DNA of 64,000 nt from Erysipelotrichaceae bacterium (lineage in GTDB: Bacteria > Bacillota_I > Bacilli_A > Erysipelotrichales > Erysipelotrichaceae), in contig JAFRKA010000010.1 of assembly GCA_017432005.1 (NCBI GenBank), forward strand, positions 1-64,000. Direction: 5' to 3'. The stretch's first letter is position 1, and the number at the start of each line of letters is the position of its first letter. The translations under genes were made by a program, and so were the position numbers. This document shows positions 44,427 to 52,469 of the stretch, one piece after another. A model generated the notes under the pieces. It worked only from the letters and a program-made list of their open reading frames with translations. It searched no databases and was not told the DNA's origin.

Positions 44427-44625
44427 AATCATTTCCTCCCTGTTTTTATTTTGCTCGTTCGTTTGACTCTTCTATATTATACGAACGGTAATGGGTTTTG
44501 GTTAATATAAATATGTATACTCTAATGGACGAAAGAAAAAGAACTGTTGATGTTTCTTCTGTTTAAATTTTGAGATATCAAAACCAGCACCTTAAAACTA
44601 TTAATCATCAAAAAAGGCTTTTTTT

Positions 44626-44664
44626 GCATTATTCGCCATCTCTTGGCTTCATGGTCGGGAAAAG
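44626..44664. repeat. lysS-derived core copy 3 (39-bp identical to copy 4)
   Basis: Core at 44639-44661. Identity with the copy at 49676-49714 extends over 39 bp. On the minus strand it encodes FPTMKPRDGE followed by TAA, then a short A/T stem with T run (CAAAAAAAGCCTTTTTTG) that looks like a shortened form of the copy-4 terminator. Boundary between cassettes C and D. Confidence 0.85.
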
Positions 44665-44776
44665 GTTTAAGGTTTTTTATATCTCTTTATATCTTCACGC
44701 TTCCCTATTTTTGCCTTTATTATCGGCATTTTCTTAACTTCATCTTCCTAAACTGTTTATAGACTCTTTTATAGTT

Positions 44777-45010
44777 TCACCGTGCTTTGGGGTCAAATTG
44801 GGGGTCAGTTTTGTTATCTGATCCGTAGATTACAAATGCAATGCAGTCTTCCTCAATAAGTGGATAAACACGGCAGAACAGGCGCAGTCGATTGAGATCC
44901 GCTCCCTTCAGTTGAGTTAGGCGCTGACGGCGTATCGTTTTTTCCGCACAGCCGGATATCGCCAGAACAAACACCAGCAGCAATACTGCAAGTACAGACA
45001 ATTTCTTCAT
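44777..45010 (-). CDS. Short lipoprotein ORF, possible remnant
   Basis: 77 residues. A clear lipoprotein signal (LLLVFVLAISGC, Cys21) then a short basic and mixed tail. The end EEDCIAFVIYGSD resembles the tail of the 49939-50976 protein (GCDCITLWIYEWVEG), and both lie next to a core on the same side. It may be an internal-deletion remnant of the same lipoprotein family. The last codons run into the iteron region. Confidence 0.5.
   Translation of the reverse strand: MKKLSVLAVLLLVFVLAISGCAEKTIRRQRLTQLKGADLNRLRLFCRVYPLIEEDCIAFVIYGSDNKTDPQFDPKAR
44789..44810. repeat. Degenerate 11-bp iterons, cassette C left arm
   Basis: GGGGTCAAATT (44789-44799) followed by GGGGGTCAGTT (44800-44810). The unit resembles GGTGTCAAATT. 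It begins 128 bp from core copy 3, close to the 122-bp spacing in cassette B. Confidence 0.55.
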
Positions 45011-45048
45011 AAATAAAACACTCTATTATAATTTCTTTTTAATAAGCG

Positions 45049-48000
45049 TTATAGATCCTGTTGTGGTTTGTTCAATTCCTGTCTTACACCAATGACGATA
45101 TGATGATGGTCGCTTTCTCTGTTTCTGATTACCTGCAGTGAATAAGTTCTGGATTCTCCGTTTTCTTCTTTTTGGAAATACAGATTTAGCTCTTCTTCCT
45201 GCTCCGCAAGCCGGATCAGGTTGGTTTTACTGGTGGCTTCTCTGATTCTTTGCGCATCTTCTTCATTGACGTTCTTCAGCAGCTGCTCCCTGGCTTCCTC
45301 AAAGAAGTTGGTTCCAGCCGGACGGATCTGCAGATCGCCATCCTTGCTAATAAAGAATTCAAGATAGAAGTCAGAGGCAACATCCACATAGTAGATGCTT
45401 TCAAAATCGCTTGTGAGTGCTTTAGAGATGCTCATATAGGACTTCTTAACCGCAGGTGTAATGTCATCTTCAATTTTTCCTCTTTCAATCAGCAGCTTGT
45501 CAAATGCGTCATGAGGAACAGGTTTTGAGAAGTAATAGCCCTGCACATAATCGCAGCCCATTGCCTTGAGAACCATGTACTGTTCTTCGGTTTCAACGCC
45601 TTCTGCCACAACTGGCACATGGAGATAGTCCGCGATATCGATAATCAGTTCAATCATACGAATGTCTCTTGTTTCACCAAATGCATTCCGGATAAAGCTC
45701 ATATCCAACTTCAGTGCATCAATAGGAAGATGAGACAGCATACCGAGAGAAGAATATCCGGTTCCAAAATCGTCCATCTCGATACGGAAACCCATGCCCA
45801 TTCCGCGCAGTTCCTTGGCGGTTGAAATAACCTGCTCATTGTCACCGGTATAAGCTGATTCCGTGATTTCCAGAACCAGATCCTTAGGATCGAGGCTGAA
45901 TTCCTCCAGAATATTCATAAATATACCCTTGAGATCAGGTGTAAGCATATCAATGCGGGAAACATTTACTGAAACCGGAACTGAAAAGCCGAAGCGATCT
46001 TTCCATTCCCTGATCCTTTTGGCTGCTTCATGCCAAACAAACTGATCAAGATCCAGAATAAGACCATTGTCCTCAAGCAGAGGGATGAACACAGCCGGAC
46101 TGATCATGCCCAGTTCAGGATGATCCCAGCGAACCAGCGCTTCGGCACTGGCAAGGATAGGACTTTCCGGACGGATATCATACTTAGGCTGGAAGTATAC
46201 CAAAAAACGTCCATTTTCCAGGGAAGGTTTGAAATCTTCCAGAAGCCTTTCCCGATAAAGCTCTGCCTCGTACATTTCTGTGTCATACAGTCCAATCGGT
46301 TTTTTGAATCCGGTCTTGACCTTATCTGCAGCGATCTTCGCATAGTCAAACCGGCGTTCAATCTGAATCGATTTATCCACCTCAGAATATACACCCATGC
46401 GTAGACGCACTCTGTTTACAGATACATCTTCATCCACAAGCTCCTCAGATGCCTTGTCCAGAATACTTTCATAATCCTCTCTATGCGGACAATAGATGAG
46501 GAAGATGTCTGCGCCATGGCGGCAGGCTACACCGCCGACTTCACGCGAAATCTGACGGACCTGTCTTCCGATACGGGCAAGCACGCTGTCACCGTACTGC
46601 TTGCCATAGCGTTCATTGAGCATATGGAAATGGTTCACATCGAGAATAATCGCGTCCATAGGCATATCGTTGTAGTGTTGGTCATACATCCGAACATAGC
46701 GCATAAAGTATTCGAAGTTCAATAGATTTGTCAGGCTGTCGCGTTCTGTAGATTGAATGATGTTCCGTTTTTCCGTAAGTTCAATACATTTAGCAACCCT
46801 GGCCTGTATGATCTCAGCAGATGGATAAGGCTTAGGAATAAAATCGATCGCGCCAATTTTAAGACAATCAACCTCGGATGCCTGATCCGCCGTCATAACG
46901 ATTACCGGGATATTCCTGAGTTCCTCTTCTTCTTTCATCACCTTCAGAACTTCCATACCGCTCATCTGCGGCATCATCAGATCAAGCAACACCATGGCAA
47001 GTTCATCTTTATGCGTTTTCACTTGCTCCAGTGCCTCAATACCATCCGAAGCGTAAAGGATGTCATAGTCCTCACCGAGTATCTCGCCAAGGATCATCTG
47101 GTTGATGCGCTCGTCCTCAACAATAAGGACGTGGCGCTTCAGATACATGATTTCTGCATCTTCATCATTCGCAAACAGCTGCTTTCCTTCTGTTTCGGCA
47201 TCTTCACGCGAAATCGCGCCCATCGCCTTCAGCAGTTTCTTCTCTTCATACATCAGCTTATCAGCACGCTCAAAGACGGCATGGAAGCTGGTGTCCACAC
47301 CGGGTTCGTAATCAGACAGGCCTCCTGATATGACGACATCCTTTGTGTTGATGTGCTCTACTGAGCGATCGTGCAGCGCCATAACCAATTCTTTTCTGAT
47401 GAGATAATCGCGTCCTGTCATGATCACCACGAACTCATCTCCGCCCGTCCGGTAAACCGGACTGTGCTGGAAGATGTCACAGATCATCCTGCATGCGTTA
47501 ATAATGTATTCATCGCCCGCTTTATGTCCCAGTGTGTCGTTAATCACTTTCAGACCATTTACATCACAGACAACAACGGCAAATTTGTCAGCTACACCTT
47601 CTTCAATGGAAGCGTTGAGCTTCTTCTGATTCAAAAGGAATGCGTGCTTGCTCTTAACTCCGGTCATAGGATCGGTAAGAGCGATAGTGCGGGCTTGATC
47701 GCGCTCACTGGCTGCTTCATTTTCCCACTTTTTGCTGGTGTTGTAATTAATGAGCATGACCATGAGAGACACACCAAAAAGCCCTCCAACGATCAAAGCG
47801 CTGACGTTGTCCGCGTCATGAAGCCGATTAAGCTGCATTGCTATATATTCATCTTTATCAATTGCAAGAGTTTCGCTGTCAGCTGTACCGTCAAAATAGC
47901 TGGCTAACTCTGCCATTACTTTATTTTCTTTTTCTTCATTCAGCCTTTCTGACCAGGTCAAGGCATTCAAGACAACGAAGATAAGCAATGATATCCAAAC

Positions 48001-49440
48001 AAGGATGGAATTACCATATTTCCTGTCATGATCCTTCCGGATTACAAAGTTGAAATAGATCAAGCCAAGAATTGACCAGAAAGCCATAAGCACATAGGTT
48101 TCAGTCTCGATAGTGTAATCGGAGAAAACACCCGGGAACAGCAGGAAGACCAGGAAAGCGACCAGAATAAACAGACAGATGCCACTGATGAAATGGTTTA
48201 TTTTCGCGCCTTCCTTACCGGAAACCTTGAAAACCGCAATGGATGCAAAACCATATATAATAGTTGCTCCTATGGTCGTGACATCTACGATCCAGCTGGT
48301 CGTTGTTCTGCCCAGAAAAGGAATAGGCAAAGAGAGAAGAAGCACCAGGGTGATTGCGTTGACAGGGATTTGCTTGTCACTTAGCTCTGCATAACGTTTA
48401 GGCAGGATTCCATCCTTTGCAACGGCATAACACAGACGGCTTACAGTGCGCAGCATACTGATCAGGCTTGTCAGCACCAGTGATAGCAGGGAGGCCATCA
48501 GGATATAAACGCCCGTGTCTCCAAGATAATGGTATGCAGCATAAAACGCCGGAAGTCCATTGATCCCTTCAAACTCATCCAATCGGCTGATGTAGTCCAG
48601 CCAACTGGTGCAGCCCTCCGGATAAGCGGTAACGCTTAAAAGGATAATAAAAATATATAATGCTGTCGTGACAGCTACAGAGATAAAAAGGATGCGGAAC
48701 AGACTGCTGTGTTTGAACTTGTATTCTTCGGCGGAATGGGACACACTTTCAAATCCGATAAACGCCCACGGTGAGAGAAAGCCGATACGTATCACCTGCC
48801 TCAGGGCACTGCTGTCTGGTACAAAAGCCGGACTCATAGACATGCCGGAGCTCTGGTGACCGATCATCGCGATGACAAAACAGATCGTAATCCCGATGGT
48901 AAAAATAAGTGCCATCACTACCATTGCGTTTGCGGTTGCCTTTTTGCTCTTCATGCATAAAAGACCGATCATCCACATCACGAACAGTGTTAACAGCGCT
49001 TCACCAAGATACACCTCATAACCGAATACCGAAAAAAGATATCCGGTTTTGAATGCATCGGAAACAAAGTACCTCGCAAACAAAGGAATGCTCGTGGCAT
49101 TGCCCCAGAAAAGGGCAATGTAGATCAGGAACATGAACCACCCGATCAGAAAGGCAAAGTCATACCCGAAGACTTCTTTGACATAATTGTACAAACCACC
49201 TACACCAGGATAGCGATTTCCCAGAAAATGATAGTGACTCGACACCATCAACATCATCGCAAAACCGATCAGCAGGCCAATGATGGAACCCAGCGGTCCC
49301 GCCTGAGAAAGATAGGTTTTACTGGTGACAATAAGAGAACCCCAGCCAATCGCTGAACCTACAGATAACGCCCAGACCGCAATTGGAGATAGATAAGGTT
49401 TTAATTCGGTTTGTTTATTAGTATTGGATGTTTCACTCAT
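45049..49440 (-). CDS. Amino-acid permease fused to GGDEF-REC-GGDEF-EAL
   Basis: 1,463 residues. Residues 15-495: APC-superfamily permease with 12 TM segments and the TM1 signature SVGSAIGWGSLIVTSK. A further TM at 547-565 leads into GGDEF (585-740, YRTGGDEFVVIM intact). A REC domain follows (769-890; phospho-acceptor Asp820 in LLDLMMP, Lys870), a second GGDEF-like domain (900-1055) with the motif lost (RHGADIF), an EAL domain (1075-1320; EALVRW, EITESAYT, MDDFGTGYSSLG, VVAEGVETEEQ intact), and a PAS-like tail (1335-1463). Synthesis and hydrolysis of c-di-GMP may both be possible, perhaps controlled by transported amino acid. Not a frameshift fusion: it is one continuous frame. Confidence 0.9.
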   Translation of the reverse strand: MSETSNTNKQTELKPYLSPIAVWALSVGSAIGWGSLIVTSKTYLSQAGPLGSIIGLLIGFAMMLMVSSHYHFLGNRYPGVGGLYNYVKEVFGYDFAFLIGWFMFLIYIALFWGNATSIPLFARYFVSDAFKTGYLFSVFGYEVYLGEALLTLFVMWMIGLLCMKSKKATANAMVVMALIFTIGITICFVIAMIGHQSSGMSMSPAFVPDSSALRQVIRIGFLSPWAFIGFESVSHSAEEYKFKHSSLFRILFISVAVTTALYIFIILLSVTAYPEGCTSWLDYISRLDEFEGINGLPAFYAAYHYLGDTGVYILMASLLSLVLTSLISMLRTVSRLCYAVAKDGILPKRYAELSDKQIPVNAITLVLLLSLPIPFLGRTTTSWIVDVTTIGATIIYGFASIAVFKVSGKEGAKINHFISGICLFILVAFLVFLLFPGVFSDYTIETETYVLMAFWSILGLIYFNFVIRKDHDRKYGNSILVWISLLIFVVLNALTWSERLNEEKENKVMAELASYFDGTADSETLAIDKDEYIAMQLNRLHDADNVSALIVGGLFGVSLMVMLINYNTSKKWENEAASERDQARTIALTDPMTGVKSKHAFLLNQKKLNASIEEGVADKFAVVVCDVNGLKVINDTLGHKAGDEYIINACRMICDIFQHSPVYRTGGDEFVVIMTGRDYLIRKELVMALHDRSVEHINTKDVVISGGLSDYEPGVDTSFHAVFERADKLMYEEKKLLKAMGAISREDAETEGKQLFANDEDAEIMYLKRHVLIVEDERINQMILGEILGEDYDILYASDGIEALEQVKTHKDELAMVLLDLMMPQMSGMEVLKVMKEEEELRNIPVIVMTADQASEVDCLKIGAIDFIPKPYPSAEIIQARVAKCIELTEKRNIIQSTERDSLTNLLNFEYFMRYVRMYDQHYNDMPMDAIILDVNHFHMLNERYGKQYGDSVLARIGRQVRQISREVGGVACRHGADIFLIYCPHREDYESILDKASEELVDEDVSVNRVRLRMGVYSEVDKSIQIERRFDYAKIAADKVKTGFKKPIGLYDTEMYEAELYRERLLEDFKPSLENGRFLVYFQPKYDIRPESPILASAEALVRWDHPELGMISPAVFIPLLEDNGLILDLDQFVWHEAAKRIREWKDRFGFSVPVSVNVSRIDMLTPDLKGIFMNILEEFSLDPKDLVLEITESAYTGDNEQVISTAKELRGMGMGFRIEMDDFGTGYSSLGMLSHLPIDALKLDMSFIRNAFGETRDIRMIELIIDIADYLHVPVVAEGVETEEQYMVLKAMGCDYVQGYYFSKPVPHDAFDKLLIERGKIEDDITPAVKKSYMSISKALTSDFESIYYVDVASDFYLEFFISKDGDLQIRPAGTNFFEEAREQLLKNVNEEDAQRIREATSKTNLIRLAEQEEELNLYFQKEENGESRTYSLQVIRNRESDHHHIVIGVRQELNKPQQDL

Positions 49441-49646
49441 ATATGTCTCCCCTTTGTTCCTAAACTAAATTAATATTCCTTCACGAAAGGTTAAGACCTT
49501 TAATTAAAAAATATTATATTATATTTATTCAGTTATCGATATGTAATCTTACTTTGCCATCCATGTCATATGAAAAAATTCGGTTTAACTATTTCTATTT
49601 TATATTATTGTTAAAAATTGTGATCAAAACAGGAAGGTCTGATCAT

Positions 49647-49675
49647 CAAAAAAGCCTTATTTTAAAGGCTTTTTC
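49647..49675 (-). terminator. Terminator carried behind the short lysS tail
   Basis: AAAAAGCCTT/AAGGCTTTTT stem with T run on the minus strand, right after the KPRDGE stop codon of core copy 4. It would end lysS transcription if this core were joined to a lysS body. Confidence 0.75.
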
Positions 49676-49714
49676 GCATTATTCGCCATCTCTTGGCTTC
49701 ATGGTCGGGAAAAG
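49676..49714. repeat. lysS-derived core copy 4 with terminator
   Basis: Core at 49689-49711. On the minus strand it gives FPTMKPRDGE-stop, then GCGAAAAAGCC TTTAAAAT AAGGCTTTTTT, a strong Rho-independent terminator (about 49647-49675). Boundary between cassettes B and C. The right side is element sequence, not lysS. Confidence 0.85.
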
Positions 49715-49832
49715 AGCTCTAATAATTTATAACTCTTTATAACTTCTTATAGTTTTCAAATTTATTTATGGCTTTTTTATGCCTGTATAGAAAATATGTT
49801 TCATGTATCTTTTTATATGATTGCGGATTTGT

Positions 49833-49861
49833 GGTGTCAAATTGGTGTCAACTTTGGTGTA
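49833..49861. repeat. Tandem 11-bp iterons, cassette B left arm
   Basis: GGTGTCAAATT (49833-49843), GGTGTCAACTT (49844-49854), then TGGTGTAATAA, a decayed third copy. They start 122 bp from core copy 4. The unit matches that at 52404. Confidence 0.75.
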
Positions 49862-49938
49862 ATAACTAATAACCCAACCCAAATAATACACTATAAAAAG
49901 GGCTGTAACACATTGACTATCGCTATCTGGTTTTTTAA

Positions 49939-50976
49939 TTATCCTTCAACCCACTCATAGATCCAGAGCGTAATGCAGTCACATCCATAGAATATTATCC
50001 CCAGTTCAGATCCAGGAGTTCCTTCCTGATCGAAGGTGTGTGATACAACAACATGGTTTATATTCTCATCCATTGTATCGACAGAACATGTATTCGGCTG
50101 ATTCTCAACAGCAGGTCCGAATTTTGATCCATTGTATTTCAAACCCTTGCCATCACTTTCAGGTGTTCCAAACAGCATGTATGAAGTAGCGGTTACCAGC
50201 ATGCCTCCGGAGTGCTGCATACTCAAATCAAGTGTGAACGATATGGTTTCACCTGGTTTGATTGCTTCAGGCGGAGCACTGCAATTGACGGTAAAGGTCG
50301 TATCGCTGGCTTCACGATCCTCAGCTGGCGGAAGATACGCTTTATACATATGCCAGAGCTCTTCGGCAATATAGGTATATACCCACGATGTATAGGAAGT
50401 CGTATCACCTTCTTTTATGTAGGTCTTTTCTTTATTTAGTTTCCAGACACCAGCCTTCTGTTCAACGTTCTGCGTGTTGTTGGTTTCTACAGGAGCAGTC
50501 TGTTCTGTGCTGCTTCCGGTATTGTCTTCAACATGAGTTTGTTCAGTACTGTCAGGAACCTTGCAGGCCGAAGTATCATCCATGACACTGACTTGGAGAC
50601 CTTTATTAAAGCCATTTTCATCTTTATCTAGTAACGTTATCTCATATCTGGTATTCTCAGTGCGTTCATATTTTCCAGGCGGAACAAGCTGCAATTCAGG
50701 TACCTTAACTTTTGTGTTGGACATTAGATCAAGCTCTTTGTTGCTCCATTTTTTTTGAACTTTTTCATAGTTGAAGACAAGCTGAAGCATCTCTTCCATT
50801 GTCAGGCAGGTTCCGGTACATGATTCTAATTCGAAACGAAGGTTACGGGCGTAATATTTAAGAGAACTTGACTCCCTTTCTTTTGGATCCTCATCCCCGT
50901 CGCTATAACAAGCCGATAAGAAAAACATCCCGAGTATAAGCATTATCACCGTTAAAAGTTTAATGGTCTTTTTCAT
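49939..50976 (-). CDS. 'CTGTCL'-family lipoprotein (cassette B)
   Basis: 345 residues. Signal with lipobox FLSAC (Cys23). Residues 45-160 match the 31679-32452 protein: ESCTGTCLTMEEMLQLVFNY, LQLVPPGKYERTENTRYEIT, GLQVSVMDDTSACKV. A Thr/Gln/Asn-rich linker (about 150-175) is followed by a unique domain to residue 345 that is rich in Ser, Tyr and Cys. GGAGAAAT precedes the ATG. It is the only cargo gene of this cassette. It is an outer-face lipoprotein, function unknown; the shared module could bind a partner or substrate. Confidence 0.75.
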   Translation of the reverse strand: MKKTIKLLTVIMLILGMFFLSACYSDGDEDPKERESSSLKYYARNLRFELESCTGTCLTMEEMLQLVFNYEKVQKKWSNKELDLMSNTKVKVPELQLVPPGKYERTENTRYEITLLDKDENGFNKGLQVSVMDDTSACKVPDSTEQTHVEDNTGSSTEQTAPVETNNTQNVEQKAGVWKLNKEKTYIKEGDTTSYTSWVYTYIAEELWHMYKAYLPPAEDREASDTTFTVNCSAPPEAIKPGETISFTLDLSMQHSGGMLVTATSYMLFGTPESDGKGLKYNGSKFGPAVENQPNTCSVDTMDENINHVVVSHTFDQEGTPGSELGIIFYGCDCITLWIYEWVEG

Positions 50977-51113
50977 AACATTATTTCTCCTGCATCTTAT
51001 GTATAAATTTTATCAAAAAGTTGATATCAAAGGACACTTGTTCATTTTTATGTCTGAAAAAATCATGAACTTTATAAATGAAGATCTGACAGATCGTTTT
51101 CAAGTAAAACCAT

Positions 51114-51159
51114 CAAAAAAAGGGCTGTAACGAAACCTAAAGACCTTCAGTTACAGCCC
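51114..51159 (-). terminator. Terminator of the cassette B integrase remnant
   Basis: On the minus strand GGGCTGTAACTGAAGG and CGTTACAGCCC form a stem, followed by TTTTTTT. Confidence 0.85.
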
Positions 51160-51184
51160 GTTGTTATTGAGTTTTATATAACAT

Positions 51185-51866
51185 TCATATAATAGATATT
51201 TTGATTAGTTCTTTTTTCTTGAATTCTTTTTGTGCTTCAGCATAGATATCCAACGTTGTTCTAATATCGCTATGCCCTAGAGTCTCCTGCATTACCTTTG
51301 CGTTAACTCCGTTTTCAACCATTCTTGTTGCAAATGTATGACGCAGTATATGTGTCGATATATTAGGAAGAAGTAGCGGCTCTCTTTTCTCTTTCGTTGC
51401 TTTATCTATTTCGCTCAAGTTGTAATCTCTGACAATTCTTCTCAAGGCTTTATTAAGCGTTCCTTGATTCAGATTGTCTCCAAAACGGTTTACGAAGATA
51501 AAGTCGGTATACCCATCAACAACCGCTTTGCACTTTATCTCGGCAGATTCAAGATATTCTCTTTGTAAACGCAAAGCTTCTTCTACTTGCTGAATGATTA
51601 CAATAGATCTATTTCCTGCTTCCGTTTTCGGTGTGTTAATTGCATAAGTCATGTTATTGCGCTTGCCTTCTCTTTTGTCATAGTAAACCAAAGTATGGTT
51701 TACACTTATCTCATCGTTTTCTATATCCTTTTCGGTAAGACCAGTGACTTCCCCCTACTCTCATTCCGGTATACAGCATAAACATAAAGATTGGTCTCCA
51801 TTGTTGATTTTCCGGATTATCAGCAAGACATTTTTCAAAAGCTTTATCGTCTTTAACAGTTGTCAT
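51185..51866 (-). pseudogene. Tyrosine recombinase remnant (truncated and frameshifted)
   Basis: It begins with ATG (51866) and an AGGA site: MTTVKDDKAFEKCLADNPEN then QQWRPIFMFMLYTGMRVG. At the C run 51751-51755 (five C; four would keep the frame) the reading phase shifts, and the rest continues from VTGL... to a complete catalytic half with LRHTFATRMVENG and TLGHSDIRTTLDIYAEAQ. The N-terminal domains are absent, as in cassette A. So both are inactive or depend on a full integrase elsewhere. About 70% identical to the cassette A copy. Confidence 0.85.
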
Positions 51867-51923
51867 AAAATTATCCTTTTATCTACATTTATCTACAAAA
51901 TTATATCATGTGTATACTTGGGT

Positions 51924-51965
51924 GGTTTTTATCAATGTAATTGGATGGTTTTTATCAATGTAATT
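51924..51965. repeat. Two direct repeats of 19 bp
   Basis: GGTTTTTATCAATGTAATT at 51924-51942 and at 51947-51965, period 23 bp. Between the integrase and the lysS fragment of cassette B. Role unknown; not the same as the 11-bp iterons. Confidence 0.6.
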
Positions 51966-51992
51966 AAAAAGCAGGCCATTTGTTTAGCCTGC
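51965..51992 (-). terminator. Terminator behind the lysS 3' fragment
   Basis: GCAGGCTAAACAAATGGCCTGC on the minus strand, with a TTTTT run after it. Confidence 0.8.
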
Positions 51993-52403
51993 CATATATT
52001 AATCAACTAATATAATTTTGCTCCTGCCGGAATGTGTGGATCGACCATCAAAAGGTGCAACCTTTCTTGACCTTCTTCATGATGCACGGCACTTATCAAC
52101 ATGCCTTCTGAACCGATACCCATCATGACTCTGGTCGGAAGATTCGTGATCGCAATGCAGGTCTTTCCTATTAACTGTTCCGGTTCATAGTATTCATGAA
52201 TTCCTGAAAGGATTGTCCTTTCTTTGTCAGAACCATCATTTAAAGTAAACTTCAGAAGTTTCTTAGAACCTTTGACCGCTTCGCAGTTTAACACCTTCAC
52301 CGCTCTATAATCAGACTTGGCAAAAGTTTCAAAGTCGACATAGTCTGTAAATAATGGTTCAATCTCAACTTTCGAAAAATCAATATCATTTTCTGAAAAA
52401 ATA

Positions 52404-52425
52404 GGTGTCAAATTGGTGTCAAATT
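52404..52425. repeat. Two perfect 11-bp iterons within the lysS fragment
   Basis: GGTGTCAAATT at 52404-52414 and again at 52415-52425. They lie 45-66 bp from the core at 52470, inside the coding linker of the lysS 3' fragment. Confidence 0.8.
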
Positions 52426-52469
52426 TTGCATTTGATGTCGAAAAAGCCTTATTTTCCGCCTTTTCTCCC

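Larger units (their letters stand above)
42836..44661. mobile_element. Cassette D, small lysS-type cassette (about 1.8 kb)
   Basis: Right boundary: core copy 3 at 44639 with a short lysS tail (KPRDGE stop). Left boundary: the decayed core at 42836. Cargo: a membrane acyltransferase and a GG-leader peptide. No integrase is present. The left arm shares sequence with that of cassette C. Confidence 0.45.
44639..49711. mobile_element. Cassette C, lysS-type cassette carrying the permease-c-di-GMP fusion (about 5 kb)
   Basis: Bounded by core copies 3 and 4, each with a short lysS tail and stop. Cargo is the 1,463-residue permease-GGDEF-REC-GGDEF-EAL gene and a small lipoprotein ORF. No integrase is present. 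The region just inside the left core carries degenerate iterons (44789-44810). Confidence 0.6.

Noticed and set aside
42820..44510. ATTAACCAAAA motif upstream of both the GG peptide and the 33-codon ORF as a shared operator
   Set aside because: Its position relative to the -10 boxes differs (upstream in one, downstream in the other), and the region is A/T rich.
31528..52425. Iterons as a CRISPR array
   Set aside because: Units are 11 bp, directly adjacent with no spacers, and scattered in groups of two or three beside cores. No cas gene is present.
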